A stretch of 64,000 bases of DNA from Lichenihabitans sp033947565 (GTDB lineage Bacteria; Pseudomonadota; Alphaproteobacteria; Rhizobiales; Beijerinckiaceae), in NCBI RefSeq assembly GCF_033947565.1, contig NZ_JARPVX010000005.1:62001-126000 (forward strand), given 5' to 3'. Under the pieces are notes generated by a model that did no database searches, was not told the DNA's origin, and saw only the letters and a program-made list of their open reading frames with translations. The translations under genes and the position numbers were made by a program. Shown one piece after another: positions 43,455 to 51,716 of this stretch; positions within the stretch are counted from its first letter, which is position 1; the number at the start of each line of letters is the position of its first letter.

Positions 43455-44986
43455 GCGGCGGCTCCTTCGTGCGCTCCACCATGCGCCATGGCATCCATCA
43501 GCGTCGCCTCGCTGGTGTTCGCGCGGTCCAGGCTCACCACGGTACGGCCGTCTCGCAGCACGAAGGTGCGGTCGGCCCCCTCGACGATCTCCTCCAACTC
43601 CGAGGAGATCATCAAAACGCCCAGACCATCGTCGGCGAGACGGCGGATCAGTTTCTGGATTTCGGCCTTGGCGCCGACATCGATACCGCGCGTGGGCTCG
43701 TCGAAGATCAGCATTTCAGGATTCATGCAGAGCCAGCGTGCGAGCAGCACCTTCTGCTGGTTGCCGCCCGAGAGCTCGCGGATGGGCTGGTCGGGGCTGG
43801 CGCATTTGACGCCGAGGTCGGCGATGAAGCGCTCGACGATCGCGCGCTGCTTGGTTTCGTCGATGATGCCGGAGCGGCTGAGTGCGGGCAGCAATGCCAG
43901 CGTCATGTTCTCGCGCACCGACATGGCCGGCACGATGCCTTCGTGCTTGCGGTCTTCCGAGCAGAACCCGAGGCCGGCACGGATCGCCTCGCTGGGCTCG
44001 GCGAAGCGAACCTCGCGACCGTTCAGCCGGATCGCGCCACCGCCCCGCGGGTCGGCGCCGAACACGGCCCGTGCCACTTCGGTGCGGCCGGAGCCGAGCA
44101 GCCCCGCAAGACCGACGATCTCCCCCTTGCGGACATCCAGCGAGGCATCCGCGACGCGGCGCCCGATCGCGAGGTGCTCGACCTCGAGCACCTGCGGGCC
44201 GGGCGGGCGGGCCGCGGCCGAAAAGGCGGTGGCGCCTTGCTTGCGAACTTCCGCGAGATCGCGCCCGAGCATCGTCGCCACGAGCTGCAGCTTGGACATT
44301 TCGGCCATGGAGGCCACCGCCACCGTGCGACCGTCCCGCATGACCGTCACGCGATCGCAGACGGCGTAAAGCTCATCGAGCTTGTGGCTGACGAACACCA
44401 CCGAGACGCCCTGTGCCTTCAGGCGGCGAATGGTGGCAAACAGCACCTTCACCTCCGCTTCGTCGAGCGAGGAGGTGGATTCGTCCATGATGACGAGCCG
44501 GGCATTCATCGACACCGCGCGGGCGATCGCCACCATCTGCTGGATCGCTGTGGAATAGGTTTCGAGCGGCGCCTCCACGTCGATCGCGATGCCAAACTCG
44601 TCGAGCAGCTTGCGGGCGCCAGCCTTCATTTCCCGCCACCGCAGGAAGCCCAGGGCCGAGCAGATTTCACGGCCGAGGTAGATGTTCTCGACCACCGTGC
44701 GGAATGGGATGAGGTTGATCTCCTGGAAGATCGTCGAGATGCCGCCGCGCTGGGCTGCTTCGGGGGTCGCGACTTCCCAGGGGCGGCCCTCGTAGGTGAT
44801 GGTGCCGGCGTCATGCCGGACGAAGCCGTTCAGCACCTTGATCATGGTGGACTTACCGGCGCCGTTCTGGCCGATGAGAGCCATCACCTCGCCAGGCATG
44901 ACCTCCAGATGAGCGTCGACCAGCGCCGGCGCGGTGCCGAAGCGCTTGTCGATATTGCGCATGGAAAGCAGGGGTTGGGCCGCCAT
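43451..44986 (-). CDS. Sugar ABC transporter ATPase (YtfR/RbsA-like)
   Basis: Tandem ATPase of 511 residues. NBD1: Walker A GQNGAGKST, VIMDESTSSLDEAE (Ser replaces the Pro of DEPT) and FVSHKLDE. NBD2: GLLGSGRTE, LSGGNQQKVLLARW and MLIFDEPTRGIDVGAK, plus ISSELEE. The ATG at 44986 begins MAAQPLLSM; a frame opening at 45055 is not supported by homology. It sits 200 bases after the binding-protein gene, with a large hairpin in between. The DESTSSLDEAE variant is common in YtfR-type proteins. Confidence 0.93.
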   Translation of the reverse strand: MAAQPLLSMRNIDKRFGTAPALVDAHLEVMPGEVMALIGQNGAGKSTMIKVLNGFVRHDAGTITYEGRPWEVATPEAAQRGGISTIFQEINLIPFRTVVENIYLGREICSALGFLRWREMKAGARKLLDEFGIAIDVEAPLETYSTAIQQMVAIARAVSMNARLVIMDESTSSLDEAEVKVLFATIRRLKAQGVSVVFVSHKLDELYAVCDRVTVMRDGRTVAVASMAEMSKLQLVATMLGRDLAEVRKQGATAFSAAARPPGPQVLEVEHLAIGRRVADASLDVRKGEIVGLAGLLGSGRTEVARAVFGADPRGGGAIRLNGREVRFAEPSEAIRAGLGFCSEDRKHEGIVPAMSVRENMTLALLPALSRSGIIDETKQRAIVERFIADLGVKCASPDQPIRELSGGNQQKVLLARWLCMNPEMLIFDEPTRGIDVGAKAEIQKLIRRLADDGLGVLMISSELEEIVEGADRTFVLRDGRTVVSLDRANTSEATLMDAMAHGGAHEGAAA

Positions 44987-45135
44987 GGCGGAAGATCCTG
45001 AAAGAAGAGGCCATCGGCGCGCGGGCGAGACCCGATGACGATGGGGCCTCGTCATGGATCGCCACGTCGGGCGGCGTCGCTTGGTTCAGCGCACCGGCTC
45101 CGGTTCGTTACGCCGAGCGGCGACTGCGGTCAGCA

Positions 45136-45178
45136 AGCCGATCCAGCTGCTCCCTTCCGGGCAAGGGCTGGATCGGCT
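45136..45178 (-). terminator. Long intra-operon hairpin after the binding-protein gene
   Basis: Perfect 12-bp inverted repeat AGCCGATCCAGC (45136-45147) and GCTGGATCGGCT (45167-45178). The 19-base loop contains a further CCCTT/AAGGG pairing option. It lies 8 bases after the binding-protein stop, in the 200-base gap before the ATPase gene. It is the strongest stem in the window, probably for mRNA protection or partial termination. Confidence 0.7.
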
Positions 45179-45185
45179 GCAAAGC

Positions 45186-46169
45186 TTAGAACGCTTCCGG
45201 CAGATAGCTCGCGATGTTGTCCTTGGTGAACAGCCGGTCGGTGTTCACCAAGGCGGCCGCCAGGGTCTGGCCGTCGGCGTAGTCGACGATCGACGAAAAG
45301 GCCTTGGGTCCGAAATGCGGGTTGCACTCGACCAGCACCGCGATCTTGCCGTCCGCCACGGCTTGCGCCGCATCCTTGGTGCCGTCGATGGACACGATCA
45401 TGATGTCCTTCCCGGGCGTCTTGCCGGCCGCCTCCATGGCCGCGATGGCGCCCATGCTCATCTCGTCGTTGTGGCCGTAAAGCGCGGTCGCCTCCGGATG
45501 CGCCTGGTACAGCGTCTCGAACACCTGACGGCCCTTGTCACGGGCGAAATCACCCGACTGCGATGCCACGATCACCATGTCGGGGTATTTGCCGATGGCG
45601 TCCTTGAAGCCCTTCATGCGGTCGTTGGCGGGCGAGGAGCCGGTGGTTCCCTGCAGTTCGATGATCTTGGCCTTGCCGCCGACCGCCTTGGCGAAAGCGT
45701 CGCCGGCCATCATGCCTTCCTTGACGAAATCGGAGCCGATGAAGGCCACATAATCGCGACCTGCCTTGGCCATCGTCGGATCGACGCCACGATCGATGCA
45801 GAACAACGGGATGCCGGCGTTCTTCGCTTCCATCACGGCCGGGATCAGCGGCTTTTCCTCACGCGGGGCGAGCAGGATCACGTCGACCTTCTGGGCGATC
45901 ATGGACCGCACGTCGGCGACCTGTTTCGCCGCCGAGCCGGCAGCGTCGGTGTACACGAGCTGCCAGCCGCGCTTGGCCGCCTCGTCCTTCATGCTCGCCG
46001 TCTGGGCAAGGCGCCACGGGTTGTTGCTTTCGGTCTGGGCAAAGCCGACCTTGTACTTGTCCTTCTTCTTCAGCTTGGGCAATTCGGCCGCCCAGGCAAG
46101 GCCGCCGAGACCGGTAGCCGCGAAGCCACCCGCGGTTACGGCCAACAGCGATCGACGCGTGATGATCAT
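45186..46169 (-). CDS. Periplasmic sugar-binding protein (YtfQ-like)
   Basis: Binding protein of 327 residues with a twin-Arg type signal (MIITRRSLLAVTAGG, then LAWAAE). The Peripla_BP_4 core begins KYKVGFAQTESNNPWRLAQTASMKD-like, with the first motif containing ESNNPWR. The central LLAPREEKPL and GTTGSSPANDRMKGF are close to galactofuranose-binding YtfQ. I chose the ATG at 46169 with GGAGGGG upstream; the frame continues open to 46814 only because of base composition. It is the first gene of the operon and is preceded by an inverted-repeat operator candidate. Confidence 0.92.
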   Translation of the reverse strand: MIITRRSLLAVTAGGFAATGLGGLAWAAELPKLKKKDKYKVGFAQTESNNPWRLAQTASMKDEAAKRGWQLVYTDAAGSAAKQVADVRSMIAQKVDVILLAPREEKPLIPAVMEAKNAGIPLFCIDRGVDPTMAKAGRDYVAFIGSDFVKEGMMAGDAFAKAVGGKAKIIELQGTTGSSPANDRMKGFKDAIGKYPDMVIVASQSGDFARDKGRQVFETLYQAHPEATALYGHNDEMSMGAIAAMEAAGKTPGKDIMIVSIDGTKDAAQAVADGKIAVLVECNPHFGPKAFSSIVDYADGQTLAAALVNTDRLFTKDNIASYLPEAF

Positions 46170-46552
46170 GATTTCCCCTCCCTGAGTGGCGCCCGTCTCG
46201 GCGTCCACGGTGTTTGCTTTTGCGAAACAGGATCTCGGACTTGTTTCGCCCGGTTCTTCCGACCGATTGGATGCCTCATAGCATGCCGCGCGCCGTTGCG
46301 AAGGATGAATAAGCATCCCTGATTCGATATGCTCGATCCCTGAAACGTTATACGATGCGGGATCCGCTAAGCTTCCATCCCCCAGTACGTTGCATAGGTC
46401 GCGGAAGAGCAGGCCGCCTTCGACCTTCGCTCGACGTGCGTTTCCATCGATGAAACGCGCGCGCCGAGTACGAGGCGGTGTGACGCTCTTTGCGAACACC
46501 CTAACGCAAGGCCTGGCCACCGGGGGCCTGACGGGACAGGCCCCCCAAAGCC
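46170..46552. other. 383-base regulatory gap upstream of the third ABC operon
   Basis: No gene. It contains the inverted repeat described at 46222-46249 and several further GAAAC/GTTTC half-sites (for example near 46340 and 46451). This is the promoter region of the leftward binding-protein operon and includes the 3' end of the SDR transcript unit. Confidence 0.5.
46222..46249. promoter_or_regulatory. Operator candidate GCGAAACA-N12-TGTTTCGC
   Basis: Perfect 8-bp inverted repeat with a 12-base spacer, 53 bases upstream of the binding-protein start codon. The spacing of arms by two helical turns fits a dimeric repressor of the LacI, DeoR or GntR type. No regulator gene is encoded nearby, so the factor would be elsewhere. 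Confidence 0.5.
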
Positions 46553-47284
46553 TCAGGCGTCGATGAAATTGGTGGGCAGAACGATCATGTCGTGGATGGT
46601 CACGTTGCGTGGACGGCTCAGCATGTACATCACCGCATCGGCGACCTCGGACGCCTCGATCAGGCCGCCCGCGTCCTTGACGGCCTGAAGCCGTTCCGCC
46701 GGCCAGTCCGCCAGAAGCGCCGAGATCACCGGCCCTGGCGACACCTGGGCGACGCGGATGCCGTGCTTGGCGACCTGACGACGGGTGGCCTGGGTGAAGC
46801 TCGTGACGGCCCACTTGGACGCCGTGTAGACGGGCTCGGGCATGATGGACACATGGCCGGCCACCGAGCAGGTGACGATGATATCGCCCGTCCGGCGCTC
46901 GATCATGTGGGGCAGCACGGCATGGACGTTCTTGATCACGGCATTGACGTTCAGGTTCAGCATGCGGTCGATGCTGGCCGGGTTGGTGTCGACCAGGTCT
47001 CCGCCGACATAGGACCCGGCGTTGCAGTGCAGGATGTCGATGCGACCCGCCTTGGCCAGGATATCCGGCACCATCGCGTTGCAGCTCTCGGGGTCGAGCA
47101 GATCGGTCACCTGGGCGATCGCCTTGCCGCCGCTCGTGGCCACAAGCGCCGCCAGCGCAACCTCGTTGCGGTCGACCATCACCACGGTGACGCCTGCCGC
47201 CATCAGGGCCTGTGCGGTCGCCAGGCCGATCCCGGAGGCCGCGCCGGTGACCACCGCGACCTTGCCGTCAAATGGGTTCGCCAT
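46553..47284 (-). CDS. Ribitol 2-dehydrogenase-like SDR
   Basis: SDR of 243 residues. Cofactor motif TGAASGIG (13-20), Asp 38 for NAD, and catalytic Ser 140, Tyr 153, Lys 157 (YTASK). The C-terminal half carries the stretch EPVYTASKWAV, TRRQVAKHGIRVAQVSPGPV and LLADWPAER, which closely follows Klebsiella ribitol dehydrogenase. NVTIHDMIVLP near the end also fits. It would oxidise ribitol (or a related pentitol) to D-ribulose. It lies upstream of the ABC operon (384 bases), which may therefore import ribitol. A truncated permease lies immediately upstream of it, suggesting it once belonged to another transporter operon. Confidence 0.85.
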   Translation of the reverse strand: MANPFDGKVAVVTGAASGIGLATAQALMAAGVTVVMVDRNEVALAALVATSGGKAIAQVTDLLDPESCNAMVPDILAKAGRIDILHCNAGSYVGGDLVDTNPASIDRMLNLNVNAVIKNVHAVLPHMIERRTGDIIVTCSVAGHVSIMPEPVYTASKWAVTSFTQATRRQVAKHGIRVAQVSPGPVISALLADWPAERLQAVKDAGGLIEASEVADAVMYMLSRPRNVTIHDMIVLPTNFIDA

Positions 47285-47348
47285 GTTCGATTTTCCTTAA
47301 AGCTGAGGCTGGTTCGCGACGCCATCGGCATCGCCTCGGTGTTCCCGA

Positions 47349-47444
47349 TCAGGCGCGCCGCTCACGGCTGATATAGGTGGCGGCCAGGATGATGGCGTCC
47401 TTGATCATCAGCTGCGGATACGGCTCGATGTTCATCATGTTGAG
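47349..47444 (-). pseudogene. C-terminal remnant of a sugar ABC permease
   Basis: Between the ribitol dehydrogenase-like gene and the tRNA fragment, the minus strand encodes a 31-residue tail that begins LNMMNIEPYPQLMIKDAIIL and ends ISRERRA before a TGA. This matches the last helix and tail of RbsC-type permeases (pattern GLNLLG-P-Q-IKG-IIL-AV). The remaining 300 or so residues are missing. The break lies close to the tRNA fragment, so the gene was probably cut during integration or later recombination. Confidence 0.7.
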
Positions 47445-47496
47445 GGGATGTCGATTGCAGCGTCGCCTGCGCCAAGCATAACTCGAGAAGAACACT

Positions 47497-47541
47497 TGGC
47501 GCGCTCGGAGAGATTCGAACTCCCGACACCCAGATTCGAAG
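47497..47541 (-). repeat. 3' tRNA-Arg fragment, probable attachment site scar
   Basis: Read on the minus strand, the sequence starts at an anticodon loop CTTCGAA (anticodon UCG, arginine). It continues through the 3' anticodon strand, variable loop, T-arm (GGGAG-TTCGAAT-CTCTC), acceptor 3' strand CGAGCGC and an encoded G-CCA. The 5' half (D-arm, 5' acceptor) is absent: upstream bases do not pair. Its 3' end faces the chromosome and its broken end faces the integrase gene 155 bases away, as expected for the core repeat left at one end of an element inserted in a tRNA gene. Confidence 0.8.
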
Positions 47542-47696
47542 TTCGTTTTTCTTCATTTCCCGGCATGTCCCGGAACGTCGAAGAAAGTCATTTTCAGTGT
47601 TTTATCACAATGATTTAGATATCCTGACACGCCCGGTTTGATCTGCTACCTTCCCGCTACTCTGGTCACTGAATGGTCACTGGAAAGGGATGGCAG

Positions 47697-48977
47697 ATGG
47701 GCGGAGTCGCTGTGAGGCTGACGAAGCGAATTGTGGACCAAGCGCAGGCCGGGCCAAAGCCGAGCTTCGTGTGGGATAGCGAGTTGCGTGGTTTCGGCCT
47801 TCGAATCGAACCGACCGGGACTAAAAGTTTCATGCTGCGGTACCGAACGCGTGACGCGGGGCCCAGTGGGCCGAAGCGCTTCTTCACCATCGGGCGCTTC
47901 GGCCCACTCACCGTCGACCAGGCCCGTGAACAAGCGAAAGCGGTACTTGGCGCCGTCAGCCTCGGCCAGGATCCAGCGGCTGATTTGACCCGCGACCGAG
48001 CCGAGCAGACCTTCGGCTCGGTCGCCGAGCTGTTCCTGGCCGAGCATGTACGGCTGAAGCGCAAGGCGGGCACGCACGCCGACTATGAATCGCTGCTTAG
48101 ACTATACGCGCTGCCGACGCTGGGAAAACGCAAGCTGACCGACGTCACGCGGGGCGACCTTAGTCGTCTTCACGCGAGCCTCAATGACCGCCCATATCGA
48201 GCAAACCGCCTCCTCGCCGTGATCGGCAGCCTGTACTCCTTTGCGGAGAAGCGAGACCTCGTGCCCGAGCACTACAACCCGGCACGTCGCATCGAGAAGT
48301 TCCGCGAGGACCAGCGCGAGCGTTACTTGAGCCGGGACGAGCTTGAGCGCCTTGGTGCGGCCCTGCAGCTCGGCGAGACGCAGGGGCTTCCCTGGCAGCT
48401 CGACCCAAAAAAGCCGGCTTCAAAGCACCTACCGAAGGCTGAAAATCGTATCACCATTCTCTCGCAACCGGTTGCAGCCGCCATCCGCCTGCTGATGTTT
48501 ACGGGCGCGCGGCTGCGAGAGATCCTGGAGCTACGCTGGGAGTACGTCGACCTCGAGCGCGGGCTGCTGCTGCTGCCCGACTCGAAAACGGGCCGTAAGA
48601 CCATCGTCCTCAACAGTACGGCCCGTGCCATCCTGGCGGGCCTACCGCAGCAGGGCCCATTCGTCGTTTCCGGTAAGTCGCTGGATCAGCCGCGCGCCGA
48701 TTTGAACAAGCCCTGGGAGGCGGTGCGCATGCATGCGGGGCTGTCGGGCGTACGCCTTCACGATTTGCGGCACACCTTTGCCTCCATCGGTGCAGGTGCT
48801 AGTTTGGGGCTGCCCATCGTCGGCAAATTGCTCGGGCATAATCATCCGCAGACGACCGCACGCTATGCCCACCTCGACGCTGATCCGTTACGGCAGGCGG
48901 CCGAGCTCATCGGCGGCAAGCTCGCTGAGGCCATCGGAGGGGCGCATCGGGAGGGCAGGGCACCTGCGATGGAATAA
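47697..48977 (+). CDS. Tyrosine-type integrase (DUF4102/P4-like)
   Basis: Site-specific recombinase of about 426 residues. It has an N-terminal DUF4102 arm-binding region (RLTKRIVDQAQ, then DSELRGFGLRIEPTGTKSF), a SAM-like core-binding domain (TFGSVAELFLAEHV) and a catalytic domain with Arg (TGARLREILELRW), HDLRHTF, LLGH and the nucleophile Tyr in TARYAHLD. All catalytic residues are intact, so it may be active. I prefer the ATG at 47697 (GGAAAGGG upstream) over one at 47673. It is adjacent to the tRNA-Arg fragment and defines the left end of an integrated element. Confidence 0.93.
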   Translation: MGGVAVRLTKRIVDQAQAGPKPSFVWDSELRGFGLRIEPTGTKSFMLRYRTRDAGPSGPKRFFTIGRFGPLTVDQAREQAKAVLGAVSLGQDPAADLTRDRAEQTFGSVAELFLAEHVRLKRKAGTHADYESLLRLYALPTLGKRKLTDVTRGDLSRLHASLNDRPYRANRLLAVIGSLYSFAEKRDLVPEHYNPARRIEKFREDQRERYLSRDELERLGAALQLGETQGLPWQLDPKKPASKHLPKAENRITILSQPVAAAIRLLMFTGARLREILELRWEYVDLERGLLLLPDSKTGRKTIVLNSTARAILAGLPQQGPFVVSGKSLDQPRADLNKPWEAVRMHAGLSGVRLHDLRHTFASIGAGASLGLPIVGKLLGHNHPQTTARYAHLDADPLRQAAELIGGKLAEAIGGAHREGRAPAME

Positions 48978-49048
48978 GGGCCCAGCTACCTTTCTCGCGA
49001 TTCCTGATGTGCTATGTTCTCTCTATGTTCTAAATGAGAGGCGCGAGC

Positions 49049-49255
49049 ATGGACGATGTGGACAACCCCACCGAGGCCGAGGTCGACGCCGTCATTGCTG
49101 AGTTCGATGGCGATCTGCGGGCAGCAATCCGAGCTTTGCTGCATGACATCGCCCAGCTTGCCGCTGACTTTTCTAGCTCCGTGTCACGGGGCTACGTGCG
49201 CGGTCGGGGCGCACTCGGTACGGTACGCGTGATCGGACGCCGCGACCCCGAATAG
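49049..49255 (+). CDS. Small acidic/basic conserved hypothetical protein
   Basis: A 68-residue protein: acidic N-terminus (MDDVDNPTEAEVDAVIAEFDGD), a helical AAIRALLHDIAQLAAD middle and a Gly/Arg-rich tail (RGYVRGRG). The ATG at 49049 has GAGAGGCG upstream. I recall similar short proteins next to integrase or NUDIX genes in Methylobacterium-type elements. Function unknown; the basic tail could bind nucleic acid. Confidence 0.6.
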   Translation: MDDVDNPTEAEVDAVIAEFDGDLRAAIRALLHDIAQLAADFSSSVSRGYVRGRGALGTVRVIGRRDPE

Positions 49256-49323
49256 GCCAGAGCCTGATTGTGGGGCGGTATGGCTCGGAAATCGCGCCCT
49301 TCATAAGCCCGGAGGCCTGCTGA

Positions 49324-49743
49324 ATGACAGCTTATGCCAACACCCCGACGGTCGTGGTGGTCCTCGTGCCGGTTGCTGACGGCTTGCTGATGATCCGGCG
49401 CGCGCTGCCAGGCATGGGACAATGCGAACTGGCCCTCCCGGGCGGTTATCAGATGCTCGGGCAGTCGTGGCAGGAGGCCGGGGCGACCGAAGTGCGTGAA
49501 GAGACCGGTGTCACCATCAACCCAGCTTCGCTGCGTATCGTTTCCGTCGTGACCACGCCCGATCGGCGACAGAACCTGATCTTCTGCGAGTGTCCGCCCA
49601 TCGCCGAAGTGGGGCCGTTCAGCCACGACGCCGAGGTGTCAGAAGTCGTGGTCATCCACGAGGCAGTCACTGCGGCCTTTCCGCTCCACACCGACCAGGT
49701 CAGGGCGTTTTTCGATCGATGCGGCCGCGCTCAAGCGGGCTGA
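49324..49743 (+). CDS. NUDIX hydrolase with a variant Nudix box
   Basis: A 139-residue NUDIX protein. The box spans residues 41-63 (starting GYQMLGQ and ending REETGV). Compared with G-x5-E-x7-RE-U-x-EE-x-GU, the first Glu is Gln and the Arg is Thr, but the catalytic EE-x-G is kept. It might hydrolyse a nucleoside diphosphate derivative or act as a housecleaning enzyme. It lies in the element cargo, 68 bases after the small hypothetical gene. A nested inverted repeat follows. Confidence 0.85.
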   Translation: MTAYANTPTVVVVLVPVADGLLMIRRALPGMGQCELALPGGYQMLGQSWQEAGATEVREETGVTINPASLRIVSVVTTPDRRQNLIFCECPPIAEVGPFSHDAEVSEVVVIHEAVTAAFPLHTDQVRAFFDRCGRAQAG

Positions 49744-49746
49744 AAA

Positions 49747-49820
49747 CGCCAAATGGAGGCCGAAGGGGCCTAAAGAGCGGGTTTGACGGGGTATTTGGCG
49801 CCTGCGCTATGAGGCAGGCT
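49747..49820. repeat. Nested inverted repeats after the NUDIX gene
   Basis: The outer perfect pair is CGCCAAAT (49747-49754) with ATTTGGCG (49793-49800). It encloses an AGGCC/GGCCT stem. A second hairpin, GCCTGC/GCAGGC with a short loop, follows immediately (about 49801-49820). It is probably the terminator region of the NUDIX transcript. Confidence 0.5.
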
Positions 49821-49861
49821 GATCGGCCTTGGGGCCGCAGGCAAACCCCGAAATTAGCATC

Positions 49862-50848
49862 GTGCGAACCGAAAACCTCGACCTCGTAGCTGGACGCCTT
49901 CTTGACGTGTGCCGCGTCACTGCTCCGGGGGGGCTGCTGCCCGAGCTGCAGCGCTTCTTCGCCGCCTCCGGCCTCGCCGCGGGGATCATTCGCCGTGACA
50001 CCCCGGCGATCTTCGACTGGTTCGCCCGGGTGCTCAACTTCCAGGGCGTCTCCAACGGTATCGCAGCCGCCTACCTCGACCAGCACGGCACGATCAGCTC
50101 CGGGGACGTGGCGGCGGCGCTCGCCGCCAAGCCGAGCTGCCCCAAGCTCGAGAGCTACTGGCACTTCCACGACTGCCGCTTTGCCAAGGTTGGCTACAGC
50201 TGCGCCGAGCCGGCTCACCTGCGAGCCTGTCCATTGCCGACCCACGACCTGCGCAACGGGCGGCTGAGCCAGGCCGCCTATGCGCTCTTCCTGTTCGTGC
50301 GGGACATCTGCGGCGGCGACCTCGTTGAATGGCTTGACGACCGGCTCGCGATGGCGGCAGCGGTTTCGGGTCCGCACCGTGGCGCAGGTCTGCGCAATGC
50401 CGTGCTCGACCCGCTTACCGCCGTGTTCGGCGTCTCGGCCAAGGTGCTGTCGCTCGCCTTGTCGGACCTGTTGCTCGGCGGCGACCCCGGCCGGCCACTG
50501 TGGGTCGAGACCGGCGCCAGCATGGTGGTGGTCGACACCCTGGTGCACAACTGGCTGCACCGCGCCGGCTGCCTGCATGACCTCGCGGCCGAGCACGCCT
50601 ACGGCCCCGGCTGCTACGCTCCCGGCGGCTGCGCAGACGTCATCGCCGCCGCGGCCGAGCGCATCGACGCCCGGCAGTTCTGCCCCGGCGGCCCGACGGT
50701 GTTTCCCCGCCTGGTGCAGCGGGCGGTGTGGCTGTTCTGCGCCGCCGAGGGGCACGACGCCTGCAACGGCAACCGGATCGACGACGCACGGCCCTGCGCG
50801 CAGGGTGAGTGTCCCGTCACTACTTGCCGCCGCGTCCCGCTGCGATGA
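49862..50848 (+). CDS. Cys/His-rich protein of unknown function
   Basis: About 328 residues from a GTG at 49862; a TTG at 49829 is another option. The mid-region has the pattern C-x-K-LESYWHFHDC, VGYSC-x-EPAHLRACPLP with four Cys and several His in about 40 residues, which looks like a metal or Fe-S site. The C-terminus has five more Cys (FCAAEGHDAC, PCAQGEC, TTC). Helical segments such as LPELQRFFAASGLAAG and LSQAAYALFLFVRDICGG flank these. The general look recalls iron-sulfur helix-hairpin-helix DNA glycosylase-like proteins, but I cannot identify it. It is an element cargo gene standing alone. Confidence 0.7.
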   Translation: MRTENLDLVAGRLLDVCRVTAPGGLLPELQRFFAASGLAAGIIRRDTPAIFDWFARVLNFQGVSNGIAAAYLDQHGTISSGDVAAALAAKPSCPKLESYWHFHDCRFAKVGYSCAEPAHLRACPLPTHDLRNGRLSQAAYALFLFVRDICGGDLVEWLDDRLAMAAAVSGPHRGAGLRNAVLDPLTAVFGVSAKVLSLALSDLLLGGDPGRPLWVETGASMVVVDTLVHNWLHRAGCLHDLAAEHAYGPGCYAPGGCADVIAAAAERIDARQFCPGGPTVFPRLVQRAVWLFCAAEGHDACNGNRIDDARPCAQGECPVTTCRRVPLR

Positions 50849-51080
50849 TGCAGAGTCAAGAACTGCAGTTCCGATATGAAGCCTAAATAGAGCCCCGAAA
50901 CGCACCTAGTATTCGCCCTCGAAATCTACGCTTGACGACAAATAAACCGCCTCGGTTAGCCTGAACATGTCGCGACCAGCACCGTTATGCTGACGACGAC
51001 CAGGCTGCCACGGCGTCGATCATCACCACGACGTCGCATGCGCGCGGCTTGAACACCGCAACCCTTGCGAGGATCTAGCC

Positions 51081-51716
51081 ATGACCGAAGCTGCACTCAC
51101 CCCCGAGCCCCACCTCGTCGTGTTTGGGCGCGACAACGCCGGCAAGCCGCACGCCTCCTGGTTCGACCAGGCTAGCGCCGCGCTGGCCACCAAGGCGGCC
51201 GGCCTGATGAACATGCAGGCTGTGCCGATCGAGAGCGACGCCTTGCGCGCGCTCGTCAGCGGCTTGCCGAAGGGCCGGGTCTTCTCGAGCGGCCGCGCCT
51301 TCACCCCATTCGTGGCGGCCAAAGTCTACGGCCAGCTGGAGGCGATCACCGGCGGTGCAGGCAGCCCGAGCGCGACTGAGCCGGCGACGGGGGTCGAAAC
51401 GGCAGCCGCAAAGCCGCGCCCCACCCTGCAGGTGGTCGGGAGCGACGCCGGTGAGCCCGAAGGTGGCGCACCGGCATCGCCGCCTTCACCCCCTTCCAAC
51501 CCTGGCCCGAAGCCGCCGGTGCGGCCGACCCGGATCGAGGACGTGGGCATCGGCAGTCTGGTGCTGGCCACGACGGGACCGGCCGAGGGCTGGTGGGAGG
51601 CCGAGGTGATCGGCTCCAACGGCAGCATGGTGACGCTGCGCTGGCGCGACTTCACTGAGCCGACCGTCGTGCGCCGCCGCACCGAGCTGGGCTTTTTGCC
51701 GCCTGTGCCGGCCTGA
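51081..51716 (+). CDS. Two-domain mobile-element protein with C-terminal SH3/Tudor-like fold
   Basis: A 211-residue protein. The N-terminal domain (about 1-90) starts PHLVVFGRDNAGKPHASWFD. A Pro/Ala-rich linker (about 93-150) follows, then a C-terminal beta-rich segment (GSLVLATTGPAEGWWEAEV, then MVTLRWRDF) that looks like an SH3- or Tudor-like barrel. The ATG has GAGGATC upstream. Function unknown; I have seen related two-domain proteins in Methylobacterium plasmids and islands, though this is memory rather than a search. It sits in cargo between two unknown genes. Confidence 0.65.
   Translation: MTEAALTPEPHLVVFGRDNAGKPHASWFDQASAALATKAAGLMNMQAVPIESDALRALVSGLPKGRVFSSGRAFTPFVAAKVYGQLEAITGGAGSPSATEPATGVETAAAKPRPTLQVVGSDAGEPEGGAPASPPSPPSNPGPKPPVRPTRIEDVGIGSLVLATTGPAEGWWEAEVIGSNGSMVTLRWRDFTEPTVVRRRTELGFLPPVPA

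Noticed and set aside
47497..47541. A functional tRNA-Arg gene
   Set aside because: The D-arm, 5' anticodon strand and 5' acceptor strand are missing and upstream bases cannot pair.
47362..47556. Minus-strand 64-codon frame
   Set aside because: The apparent protein (VSGVRISPSAP) is a translation of the tRNA fragment, a common artefact.
49700..50905. Minus-strand 401-codon frame opposite the Cys-rich gene
   Set aside because: The plus frame has the better coding pattern with conserved Cys/His spacing, and the minus frame has no motif.
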